NCBI GenBank assembly: GCA_019245415.1
Contig: JAFARO010000013.1
Location: forward strand, 124,001 to 188,000
Reading direction: 5' to 3'
DNA: 64,000 nucleotides
From: Alphaproteobacteria bacterium
Lineage (GTDB): Bacteria > Pseudomonadota > Alphaproteobacteria > Micropepsales > Micropepsaceae
The notes under the pieces are model-generated. The model made no database searches. It was not told where the DNA came from and saw nothing but the letters and a program-made list of their open reading frames with translations. This document shows positions 42,751-51,700 of the stretch, one piece after another (position 1 is the stretch's first letter; each line of letters opens with the position of its first letter). The position numbers and the translations under genes are program-made.

Positions 42751-44310
42751 ATGCGTTCCGGATTGTCGGTTTTTGCCGCTGCCGCGGCTGCGCTCTTGTC
42801 GACGAGCGCTCTTGCATCGCCCGGTCACCAGACGCCGCTTCCCAGCCATCATGGCTGGACGGTCGATCCGGCGCACCCGCCCTACACGGCTCCGGCGAAC
42901 TCCGCCTCCGGCACCTGGTCGGCGCTCACCAATGCATTTCCCGGCTCGGGATTCCCCGACACGTCGCTGTTGCTGACCGACGGCACGGTGATGATGCATG
43001 ACGGCTGCACCACGGACTGGTACCGCCTGACCCCCGACAACACCGGCAGCTATGTGAACGGCAGCTGGACCAAGATGGCTTCGATGCCGTCCGGCTACAG
43101 CCCGCTTTATTTTGCCTCGCAAGTTCTTCCCGACGGCCACGTCATCATCAACGGCGGCGAATACATCAACTGCAGCGCCGTGTGGACCAACAAGGGCGCA
43201 CTTTACGACACCGCCACGAACACCTGGACGACCGTCACCCCGCCGAGCGGCTGGACTCATATCGGCGACGCACAGAGCGTCGTGCGCGCCGACGGCAACT
43301 ACATGGTGGCCAATTGCTGCTCTCAGCAGGAAGCCATCGCGACGATCAGCGGCACATCCGTGACCTGGACTTCGACCGGAACCGGCAAAGGCGACGAGAA
43401 CGACGAAGAAGGCTGGACCCAGATCCCCGGCGGCATGATCTTCACCGTGGACGCCAACCGCGACCTCGGCTCGCAGAACGACGTCGAGATCTATTCGGAG
43501 AGCAGCGGCGCCTGGACGACGCAGTCGACCAAGACTCCGGTGAGCTGCACCGATCCGGGTTCGCACGAGATCGGTCCCGCGCCGCTCTTGCCGAACGGTC
43601 TGATCTACCAGCTCTGCGGCACCGCCCACACCGCCGTCTACGATCCGGTGGCGGCGACCTGGACGACCGGTCCGGACGTCCCCAACGTCGGCGGCTCGCT
43701 CGACATCGCCGACGGCCCCGCCGCCGTCTTGCCCGACGGCAACGTGCTGTTCCAGGCGAGCCCCGGCGTGTTCCAGGGCGGCCCCTCGCACTTCTTCGAG
43801 GCGACCGTGACCGATGCCAACAACGTCACGATCACCCAGGTGAGCGAACCCGCCAGCGCCTCCGGCCAGAACTCGTATGAAGGCCGCCTCATGGTGTTGC
43901 CGTCGGGCCAGGTCCTGTGGGCGAGCGACGTCGGCGACGTGGAGATCTATACGCCGCAGGGCAAGCCGGCGAAGAACGCGATTCCGAAGATCAAGAAGGT
44001 CAAGGCCTCGCTCACCGTGGGCAGCAGCAACAACAAGATCTCCGGCTTCGGCTTCAACGGCTTGACCTTCGGCGGCTACTACGGCGACGACGTGCAGCAA
44101 TCGACGAACTATCCGATCGTGCGCATCACCAATGTCGGCAGCGGCCATGTCTGCTTCGGCAAGACGCACAACTACGCGACAGGCATCTCGGACGGCTCGC
44201 TGACCAACGCGAAGTTCGACATCCCTGCCACCTGCGAGACCGGCGCGAGCAATCTGCAGGTCGTGGTCAACGGCATCGCCTCGAAGGTGAAAGCGGTAAC
44301 GCTGAACTAG
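42751..44310 (+). CDS. Secreted kelch/galactose-oxidase-like beta-propeller protein
   Basis: This 519-residue protein has a signal peptide (about residues 1-22, ending SALAS). Several kelch-like blades follow: TSLLLTDGTVMMHDG, SQVLPDGHVIINGGEY, AQSVVRADGNYMVANC, GPAAVLPDGNVLFQAS, LMVLPSGQVLWASDVG. The C-terminal beta-sandwich (about residues 410-519) resembles the Ig-like end domain of galactose oxidase-type proteins. The Cys-Tyr cofactor site cannot be confirmed by eye. ATG 42751 follows AAAGGGG at good spacing. It is a likely exported enzyme or binding protein and a candidate cargo of the nearby type II system. Confidence 0.78.
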   Translation: MRSGLSVFAAAAAALLSTSALASPGHQTPLPSHHGWTVDPAHPPYTAPANSASGTWSALTNAFPGSGFPDTSLLLTDGTVMMHDGCTTDWYRLTPDNTGSYVNGSWTKMASMPSGYSPLYFASQVLPDGHVIINGGEYINCSAVWTNKGALYDTATNTWTTVTPPSGWTHIGDAQSVVRADGNYMVANCCSQQEAIATISGTSVTWTSTGTGKGDENDEEGWTQIPGGMIFTVDANRDLGSQNDVEIYSESSGAWTTQSTKTPVSCTDPGSHEIGPAPLLPNGLIYQLCGTAHTAVYDPVAATWTTGPDVPNVGGSLDIADGPAAVLPDGNVLFQASPGVFQGGPSHFFEATVTDANNVTITQVSEPASASGQNSYEGRLMVLPSGQVLWASDVGDVEIYTPQGKPAKNAIPKIKKVKASLTVGSSNNKISGFGFNGLTFGGYYGDDVQQSTNYPIVRITNVGSGHVCFGKTHNYATGISDGSLTNAKFDIPATCETGASNLQVVVNGIASKVKAVTLN

Positions 44311-44332
44311 TCTCTGCAATCCCGAATGGGAG

Positions 44333-44366
44333 CGGGCCGGATGCGAATCCGGCCCGTTCCTTTTTG
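44333..44366 (+). terminator. Intrinsic terminator after the kelch-like gene
   Basis: CGGGCCGGAT-GCGA-ATCCGGCCCG is a perfect 10-base-pair stem on a four-base loop, followed by TTCCTTTTTG. It also sits at the 3' end of the converging gene at 44368. Confidence 0.9.
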
Positions 44367-44367
44367 C

Positions 44368-45108
44368 TCAGGGCCGCAGGCGATAGCGCGACAGCCGCTC
44401 ATAATGCGGCCGCGCGGCATCGGCGATGCGCTGGAGCGCGGCGGGCAACGGCGCGGGCGGTACGGACGAGGCCGGCGGCGCGAAGCCCGTCGAACGCTCG
44501 ACCGAGGCGTACCAGACTTTCGCCCACACCCCGTCCGTGTCGCGCGGCCCGGCCGGCCAGGAGAGCATGCGCTCGCTGAACGCGATGCCGAGCGCCTCGC
44601 ACAGCGCGCCCAAGGTCGCGCGCGGCTGGGCGAGCACGTCACTCGCTTCCACCACCGGCGGCGCATGGCCGAGGCGTTCGGCCTCGCGCGCGAAGAGTTC
44701 GCCCTGCTGCACGAAGCCGATGTCGTCGAGCACCACGTTCTCGCGCTTTTGCGTGTACGACCGCAGCACGTCTTCGGGCGCGCGGATGAGAAAGGCGTTG
44801 CGGCACGATGCCATCCAGTCGCGGCCGAAACCCGGCACCATGTGGTGGGTCATGTGCTTCTGATAGAAGATCGGCCGCCCTGCGGGGACCGGACCCAGAA
44901 TCGTCTTCACCACGTCGCGCCAGTCCTGGGGCTGCGTGGCCAGCGACTCGGCGCGCATCGGATGATCGATTCCGGTCGCGGCGAGGAAAGCGGCGTAGAA
45001 TGGCTCGTCGATCACGGCGGTGTCGGGGCGGTTCTCGAAGCTTCGCATCATCGCGGTCGAGATGTTGCGCGGTCCCGACCACATGGCGATGCGCGCCGGC
45101 TCAGTCAT
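44368..45108 (-). CDS. Sulfotransferase-like P-loop protein paired with an aminotransferase
   Basis: This 246-residue protein begins ARIAMWSGPRNISTAMMRSFENR, a P-loop-like variant of the PAPS site in which SGPRNIST replaces PRSGST. FLIRAPEDVLRSYTQKREN then matches the 3'-phosphate region. It belongs to a little-studied sulfotransferase-like branch that is often encoded beside class IV aminotransferases. Enzymatic activity is not assured. ATG 45108 lies inside the end of the aminotransferase gene (8-base overlap), so the two are translationally coupled. Confidence 0.75.
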   Translation of the reverse strand: MTEPARIAMWSGPRNISTAMMRSFENRPDTAVIDEPFYAAFLAATGIDHPMRAESLATQPQDWRDVVKTILGPVPAGRPIFYQKHMTHHMVPGFGRDWMASCRNAFLIRAPEDVLRSYTQKRENVVLDDIGFVQQGELFAREAERLGHAPPVVEASDVLAQPRATLGALCEALGIAFSERMLSWPAGPRDTDGVWAKVWYASVERSTGFAPPASSVPPAPLPAALQRIADAARPHYERLSRYRLRP

Positions 45109-46024
45109 CGCCGTCGCGGTCCTTGAGTTCGGCATACAGAGCGCGCAGGCGCTGCGTCACCGGCCCGGGAAGAGGAGCCGGCAACACGTGGCCGTCGATC
45201 TCGCGCACCGGCGTCAGGCCGCCGAAAGTGCCGGTGACGAAAGCTTCGTCCGCGCGATGGACCTCTTCGAGGCCGAAATCCCCGAGGCGGATGGCAATGC
45301 CATTGTCCCGGCAGAGCGCGATCGCGTTGGCGCGCGTGACGCCGTTGAAGCAGTATTCGCCGGTGGAGGTACGTACTTCGCCGTCCTTGACGAAGAAGAA
45401 GTTGGTGGCATTGCAGCTCGAGACGAAGCCCTTGGGATCCAGCATCAGCGCCTCGTCGGCGCCTTTGGGGATGACGTCGAGCAGGGCGCGGATCAACGCC
45501 AGCCTGCTGTGCGAATTGAGCCGCATGTCGAACATCTCTTTGGGCGTGCAGCGGATCGCCGATGTCGCGAGCGCCAGCCCGCGCGTCACGATCTCCTCGC
45601 TGGGCTCCTTGTATTCGGCGACGATGACGATCGTCGGCCGACCCAAAGCATTGCGCGGGTCCTGGTTCGGCGCCTTCTTCGGGCCACGCGTCACCATGAG
45701 CCGGATATGGACGCCGCTCTCCATCGCGTTCTCGGCGCAGGTACGCCGCAGCGCTGCCACGAGTTCGTCGCGCGTGAGGCCGATGTCGAGCGCGATGGCT
45801 TTCGCGCCCTCGAGCAGCCGGTCGAGATGGGCGTCAAGGAAGAGCAGCCGCCCGCGATGCAGCCTGAGGCCCTCCCACACGCCGTCGCCCAGGACGAAGC
45901 CGGCATCGAAGATCGAAACGACGGCTTCATGGCGCGGAACAAGGTCGCCGTTCTGATAGACCAGGACGCCCTCATTGCGCGGGTCGAGGGTGAAATCCTG
46001 GCTTCCGGGCATCGGTTTCGTCAC
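45101..46024 (-). CDS. Class IV aminotransferase-like protein (branched-chain/D-amino acid type) lacking the expected lysine
   Basis: This 307-residue protein has the class IV layout: SIFDAGFVLGDGVWEGLRLHRGRLLFLDAHLDRL, the phosphate-side YCFNGVTRANAI and GTFGGLTPVREIDG, and a segment SSCNATNFFFVKDG. In IlvE and D-amino acid transaminase the PLP lysine lies about 18-20 residues before the G(A)DEA block. Here that stretch reads FDMRLNSHSRLALIRALL and contains no Lys. Either an Arg took its place, the alignment slips, or the protein is not a transaminase. It is coupled to the sulfotransferase-like gene. Confidence 0.8.
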   Translation of the reverse strand: MTKPMPGSQDFTLDPRNEGVLVYQNGDLVPRHEAVVSIFDAGFVLGDGVWEGLRLHRGRLLFLDAHLDRLLEGAKAIALDIGLTRDELVAALRRTCAENAMESGVHIRLMVTRGPKKAPNQDPRNALGRPTIVIVAEYKEPSEEIVTRGLALATSAIRCTPKEMFDMRLNSHSRLALIRALLDVIPKGADEALMLDPKGFVSSCNATNFFFVKDGEVRTSTGEYCFNGVTRANAIALCRDNGIAIRLGDFGLEEVHRADEAFVTGTFGGLTPVREIDGHVLPAPLPGPVTQRLRALYAELKDRDGDD

Positions 46025-46209
46025 TCCAAGACTGCCGCAAACCTAAGGAAACTGCGCCTGCTTGGACACCGAAATCGTCGCTTGGGAGGGACTTCCCCGT
46101 TGCGGGGCGATGGATTTTGCGGGCATGATGGCGGTTAACGCGGGGTCCGTGGCCGGGATAGACTCGCGCGCAACTGGAAACTCGCCCGGCTGAGCGCGGC
46201 ATCGGTAGC

Positions 46210-46932
46210 ATGGCGAATTTCGACGACGGACATTCGGGACCTCTCGCGAGAGCTTCTGCGAAGGGTACCGTGAAGTGGTTCAACGGAACCAAGGGATACG
46301 GCTTCATCACACTGGACGACGGCGCGGACGCCTTCTGCCACGCTTCGGCGTTGGCGGCGGTCGGCTCGCCGGTGCTCAGCCAGGGCGCAACGATCGTCTG
46401 CGACCTGCAGGACTCGCCGCGCGGGCTCCAAGTCGTCGCCGTGCACAGCGTCGACAACTCGACCGCGGAGGCGCCCTCGGCACCGTCGCGCGGCCCTCGT
46501 CCGCGCCGCGACTTCGGTGACGGCGGCGGTTACGGCGGCGGCCATGACCGCTTCGGCGGCGGTGGCGGCCGAGGCCACGGCGGCGATCGCTTCGGCGGCG
46601 GTGACCGCTTCGGCGGGGGCGACCGCTTCGGCGGCGGTGGCGACCGTTTCGGCGGGGGCGATCGTTTCGGCGGCGGCGACCGCTTCAGCGGGGGCTACCG
46701 CGAGCGCGATTCCGCGCCCAGCGGCCCGATGATCGAGGGCAAGGTCAAGTTCTTCAACGATCAGAAGGGCTTCGGCTTCGTGATGCCGGACAATGGCGGC
46801 GGGGACATCTACATGCATGCCAGCGCGCTGCGCCGTTCCGGCGTCCAGGCGCTGGAGCCGGCACAGCGCATCCGCTTCTCGACCCGTCAGGGCAATAAGG
46901 GCGTCGAAGTCGACCGGGTCGAGCTGATCTAG
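46210..46932 (+). CDS. Double cold-shock-domain protein with a DRFGGG linker
   Basis: This 240-residue protein has one cold-shock domain at about residues 17-80 (KGTVKWFNGTKGYGFITL and a divergent FCHASAL) and another at about 173-240 (EGKVKFFNDQKGFGFVMP, IYMHASAL). Both keep the RNP1-like aromatic motif that binds single-stranded nucleic acid. Paired cold-shock domains are typical of alphaproteobacteria. The linker (about 97-165) is a Gly/Arg/Phe/Asp repeat like eukaryotic RGG regions, which is much longer than usual for the family. It is likely a cytoplasmic RNA chaperone. Confidence 0.9.
   Translation: MANFDDGHSGPLARASAKGTVKWFNGTKGYGFITLDDGADAFCHASALAAVGSPVLSQGATIVCDLQDSPRGLQVVAVHSVDNSTAEAPSAPSRGPRPRRDFGDGGGYGGGHDRFGGGGGRGHGGDRFGGGDRFGGGDRFGGGGDRFGGGDRFGGGDRFSGGYRERDSAPSGPMIEGKVKFFNDQKGFGFVMPDNGGGDIYMHASALRRSGVQALEPAQRIRFSTRQGNKGVEVDRVELI
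46546..46695 (+). repeat. In-frame DRFGGG coding repeat
   Basis: Seven DRF units, most followed by three or four Gly, occupy residues 113-162 of the cold-shock protein. At DNA level the unit is GACCGCTTCGGCGGC with small changes, so it can expand or shrink by slippage or recombination without changing the frame. Confidence 0.9.
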
Positions 46933-47024
46933 GTCAAGGCTAGTTTCCGAGCCTTCCTGGCGGTGCAGGCAGGCCCTGCGCCCGCCGCACGGTTTCGTGT
47001 CTTGAAAGCCGCCCTTCTCACCCT

Positions 47025-47057
47025 ATATAGGCTCGATCTATATCGGTCCAATATAGA
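47025..47057. promoter_or_regulatory. Likely PadR operator with three evenly spaced half-sites
   Basis: ATATAG (47025-47030), CTATAT (47038-47043) and ATATAGA (47051-47057) form two overlapping inverted repeats, each with a 7-base spacer: ATATAG-N7-CTATAT and TCTATAT-N7-ATATAGA. The site ends 12 bases before the padR start codon and is strikingly AT-rich in this genome. It should be the autoregulatory site of the PadR protein and control the efflux operon. Confidence 0.65.
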
Positions 47058-47069
47058 CAGGCTCGGGGC

Positions 47070-47609
47070 ATGGACGTCCGCACCATCTGCTTGGGTATCC
47101 TGACCCGCGGCGACGCGACGGGATACGAGATCAAGAATCTCTTCGAAGACGACGGCTATCAGCATTTCGTCGAGGCGAGCTTCGGCTCGATCTACCCTGC
47201 GCTGAACCGGCTGACCGAGGACGGGCTGGTCTCCGTGCGCGAGGAGGCCCAGGAGAAGCGCCCCGACCGCAAGGTCTATTCGATCACCCGGGCCGGGCGC
47301 ACGGCGTTCCTGGCGTCGTTGCTCAAGCCCCTGCCCGAGGACCGCCATCGCTCGCCCTTCGTCTTCGCCATGCTGTTCGCGGACCTGCTGCCGCCCGAGC
47401 GCCTCATCGCCATGATCGACGGCTACATCGTCCAGGCCGAAGCCAAGCTCGCGCAGTTGAATGCAAGCCACGCCAAGGCGAAAACGCCGGGCGAAGCATT
47501 TGCCAACGGCTTCGGGCGCACCATCTATGAAGCGATGCTGGAGTATCTGCGCTCCCAGCGGGGCAACTTCATCCGTCAAACCCCATCGGCCGCCGTGGCT
47601 GCCGAATAG
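47070..47609 (+). CDS. PadR-family transcriptional regulator
   Basis: This 179-residue protein has an N-terminal winged helix (about residues 1-85: GDATGYEIKNLFED, FGSIYPALNRLTEDGLV, RKVYSITRAGRTAFL) and a C-terminal helical dimerisation arm (about 95-165) of the longer PadR class. Such repressors bind inducing small molecules and often control efflux pumps. It lies 21 bases upstream of a membrane fusion protein and pump gene, so it should regulate them and itself. Confidence 0.92.
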   Translation: MDVRTICLGILTRGDATGYEIKNLFEDDGYQHFVEASFGSIYPALNRLTEDGLVSVREEAQEKRPDRKVYSITRAGRTAFLASLLKPLPEDRHRSPFVFAMLFADLLPPERLIAMIDGYIVQAEAKLAQLNASHAKAKTPGEAFANGFGRTIYEAMLEYLRSQRGNFIRQTPSAAVAAE

Positions 47610-47630
47610 AGAAAGAAAGAGTTGCCCGTC

Positions 47631-48782
47631 ATGTTGCGTCTTCTCCGCGCCGTCAGCTCCATCTTGGAGCGCGTCTATGAGCGGATCATGCCGGGCTTCT
47701 GGCTCAGGCTGAAACCCGGCTACCAATGGGCCGGCGCGATCCTGCTGGTCGTCGCCGCATGGATCGGTTCCGGCCTGATCGTCCACCCCACAAGCCCGGT
47801 CGCCGAGAATAGCGACGCAAAGTCCGTCGACACCGTGCCGCTGGTGCGCGTGGCCGAGCTGACGACAAGCGAGCGCAACGCGACCATCACGGTGCGCGGC
47901 CGCACCCAGGCGCTGCACGCCGTCGACGTCCGCGCCGAGGTCGAAGGCACGGTCAAGGCGATCCATTTCGACAAGGGCCAAAAGGTCAGCCAAGGCGACG
48001 TGCTCTGCGAGATCGATATCAACGACCGCGGCGCCAAGGTCGCGCAGATGAACGCGATGGTGGCGCAGACGGGCAAGGAGCTGGAAGTCGCGCAGGAGCT
48101 CTTCAAGGAGGGCTTCCGCTCCAAGACCCAGCTCGCCCAGGCCGAAGCGGCATATGAGGCGGCCAAAGCTGGGGCCGCGACCATGGGCATCCAGCTTGCC
48201 AAGACCAAGATCCGCGCGCCGTGGAACGGCTATGTCGACGACCGCTATGTCGATGTCGGCGATTATGTGCGCCAGGGCGACAAGTGCGAGATGGTGATCG
48301 CGCCGGAACCGTTCCTGGCAGTGGGTGCGGTCTCCGAGCATGACGTGGGCCAGATCGCGATCGGCGATCCTGCGACCGCCGTGCTGGTGACCGGAGAAAC
48401 CGTTGCCGGCAAAGTGAGCTTCGTCGCCGACCGCGCCGACACCGTCACCCGCACCTTCCGGGTCGAGGTGACCTTGCCCAATGCGGACAACAAGCTGCGC
48501 GACGGCGTCAGCGCCGATATCAACATCCCCGTCAAAAGAGTCGCGGCGATGAAGATCTCGCCCGGAATCCTGGTGCTCGACGATCGCGGCGTCGTCGGCG
48601 TGCGCACCGTCAGCGGCGGCATCGTGCATTTCCTGCCCGTCCGGCCGGTATCCGAAACGCCCGACGGCATGTGGATCGCGGGCGTGCCCGACCACACCCG
48701 GGTGATCACCGTCGGCCAGCAATTCGTCACAGAGGGCGAACGCGTCAAAGCGGTGATGGACAAGGGCGGGGCCGCCGGATGA
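47631..48782 (+). CDS. RND efflux membrane fusion protein (HlyD/AcrA family)
   Basis: This 383-residue protein has an N-terminal membrane segment (about residues 34-52). A barrel-sandwich lipoyl half (VRAEVEGTVKAIHFDKGQKVSQGDVLCEID), a short helical hairpin (about 135-180), the second lipoyl half (TKIRAPWNGYVDDRYVDVGDYV) and a beta-barrel domain follow. It bridges the pump to an outer-membrane channel in the periplasm. ATG 47631 is used, although a TTG at 47622 is in frame. The stop overlaps the pump start (ATGA). Confidence 0.9.
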   Translation: MLRLLRAVSSILERVYERIMPGFWLRLKPGYQWAGAILLVVAAWIGSGLIVHPTSPVAENSDAKSVDTVPLVRVAELTTSERNATITVRGRTQALHAVDVRAEVEGTVKAIHFDKGQKVSQGDVLCEIDINDRGAKVAQMNAMVAQTGKELEVAQELFKEGFRSKTQLAQAEAAYEAAKAGAATMGIQLAKTKIRAPWNGYVDDRYVDVGDYVRQGDKCEMVIAPEPFLAVGAVSEHDVGQIAIGDPATAVLVTGETVAGKVSFVADRADTVTRTFRVEVTLPNADNKLRDGVSADINIPVKRVAAMKISPGILVLDDRGVVGVRTVSGGIVHFLPVRPVSETPDGMWIAGVPDHTRVITVGQQFVTEGERVKAVMDKGGAAG

Positions 48783-51700
48783 CACGAATCGTCGAATGGG
48801 CCGTCGGTAACACCCGTGTCGTCATCGCGACCATCGTCGTGGTGATCGTGGCGGGCCTGCTTGCGTTCATGAACATCCCCAAGGAAGCCGATCCGGACAT
48901 CCCGATCCCCGTGATCATGGTGCAGGCCGCCTATCCCGGCATCAGCCCGGAGGACAGCGAGCGGCTGCTGGTCAAGCCGCTCGAGACCGCGCTGCGCTCG
49001 GTCGAGGGCATCAAGACCATGACGGCGCGCGCCTATAGCGGCTTCGCGATCGTCATCCTGGAGTTCGACGTCAACTTCAACAAACAGAAGGCGCTGGAAG
49101 ACGTCCGCGCCCAGGTCGACGAAGCGCGCAGCCTGTTGCCGCAGGAAACCGATCCGCCAACCGTGCAGGAATTCAACACCAGCCTCAATCCGGTGATCGC
49201 GGTGTCCCTGTCCGGCGCGGTGCCGGAGCGCACGCTGCTCAAGCTCGCTCGCGACCTGAAAGATGAGATCAAGCTCGTGCCGACGGTGCTCGACGTCGAC
49301 ATCGGCGGCGACCGCAAGGAGATGCTGGAGATCGTCATCGATCCGGCGAAGCTGGAGAGCTTTGGCATCTCGCAGCAGGAGATGTTCCAGGCGGTGTCGA
49401 ACAACAATCGGCTGATCGCCGCGGGCCTGATCGACACCGGCCACGGCTCCTTCGCGGTCAAGGTGCCCGGCGTCATCGCCAACGCCGGCGACCTTCTCAA
49501 CCTGCCGATCCGCTCGACTTCCAACGCCACGATCACGCTTTCCGACGTGGCCCAGGTGCGTCGCACTTTCTACGATCCGACGACCTACAGCCGCATCAAC
49601 GGCCAGCCCTCTCTGCGCCTCGACGTCACCAAGCGCATCGGCGCCAACATCATCGCCAACAACATCGCCGTGCGGAACATCGTCGACAAGGCGGCGAAGA
49701 CCTGGCCCGCAGGCGTGCACGTCACCTATCTGTTCGACAACTCGACCGACATTCGCGACCAGCTGGGCTCGCTGTCGGATTCGATCATCCTGGCGGTGCT
49801 GCTGGTGATGATCATCGTTGTCGCGGCCTTAGGGCTGCGCTCCGGCCTGCTGGTTGGCGTGGCGATCCCCACTTCGTTCCTGATGGCGTTCATGATCCTG
49901 AACAGTCTCGGACTGACGCTGAATTTCATGATCATGTTCGCGATGCTTCTGGCCGTCGGCATCCTGGTCGACGGGGCCATCATCGTCGTCGAGTACGCCG
50001 ACCGGAAGATGACCGAGGGTCACAAGCCGAGGGAAGCCTTCGCCCAAGCGGCGGTGCGCATGTTCTGGCCGGTGGTGAGCGCCACCCTGACGATGATCGG
50101 CGCCTTCCTGCCCATGCTGTTGTGGCCGGGCGTCGCCGGCAAGTTCATGAGCTATTTCCCCATCACGCTGATCATCATCCTGTCGGCGTCCATGGTCGTG
50201 GCGCTGATTTTCCTTCCGGTGCTGGGCGGCATGTTCGGCAAGGCGCCGCCGCCCGATCCCCAGCACGAGCAGGCCATCGCGGCCTCCGAGACCGGCGACT
50301 GGCGCGACATCCCCGGCGTCACCGGATGGTACGCGCATATGGCCGAGCGTCTGACCCAACGGCCCGGACTGGTGATCGCCAGTGCCGCCGGGATCGTCGT
50401 GGCCGTGCTGGGACTGTTCATCGTCTTCAACAACGGCGTCGAGTTCTTCGTCGACGAGGATCCCGGCTATGCCCAGGTCTTCGTCTCGGCGCGTGGCAAT
50501 CTCTCGGCGGCGGAGAAACGCGACATCGTCATGGGCATCGCGCGCATCGTCCAGACCGTCAGCGGCATCCGCGACATCACCGCCTCGTCCGGCGGGCAGA
50601 GCAACTCGCTCAACAGCCAGGGCGGAGTGCCGGTCGACAATATCGGGCGCCTCGGGCTGGAGCTGAAGGACTATCGCGAGCGCCGCCCCGCCAAGCAGAT
50701 CGAGGAGGAGATCCGCACCAAGACCGCGAACATCCCCGGCGTCCATGTCGAGGTGCGCGAGCCGCAGAACGGCCCGCCCACCGGCAAGGACGTGATGATC
50801 GACGTCAGCTCGGACAATTATTCCGCCCTGGCGCAGGTGACCGGCACAGTGCGGACGCATATGGACGGCCTTTCCGAGCTGCGCGATGTCGAGGACACTC
50901 GCCCGCTGCCCGGCATCGAATGGGATCTCGAGATCAATCGCGAGCTCGCCAGCCGCTTCGGCGCCAATGCGCAATCGATCGGCACCGCCGTGCAGCTCGT
51001 CACCAACGGCATCCTGGTCGGCAAGTACCGCCCCGACGACAGCCAGGACGAAGTCGACATCCGCGTGCGCTATCCCGAGGCCTATCGCAGCATCCAGGCG
51101 CTCGACAATCTGCGTGTTCCCACCGCCAGCGGCACCATGGTGCCGATCAGCAATTTCGTCACCCGCAGGCCGGCTCAGCAGGTGAATTCGATCGAGCGCG
51201 TCGACGGCCATCGCGTCTATCACGTCCGCGCCAACATCAAGCCCGTGTGCTCGCCGACGGTGAAGAGCGCCTGCCTGAAATCCAAGATCCAGCCCAGCGC
51301 GGAAGTCGACAAGCTGCAGAAATGGATCGCCACCCAGAACTTTCCGCACGACGTGCGCGTCGCCTTCAAGGGCGGACAGGAGCAGCAGGACGAAAGCGGC
51401 GCCTTTCTGGTAGAGGCGGCGTTCCTGGCCCTGTTCTTGATCGCAATGGTGCTGTTGGCGCTGTTCAACAGCTTCTATCATGCCAGCCTGATCCTGGTAG
51501 CGGTGATCCTGGCGATGATCGGCGCGCTGCTGGGCATGGTGGTGATGCACCAGGCGTTTTCGATCATCATGACCGGCACCGGATTGCTGGCGCTCGCCGG
51601 CATCGTGGTGAACCACAACATCGTGCTGATCGACACCTTCCACCGGCTGCGCGATTCCGGCATGGATCCGATCGAGGCGGTGATCCGCTCCAGCGCCCAG

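Noticed and set aside
46546..46695. Regular short repeats that look like a CRISPR or satellite array
   Set aside because: The units are 15-18 bases without unique spacers and encode DRFGGG in frame within a cold-shock protein.
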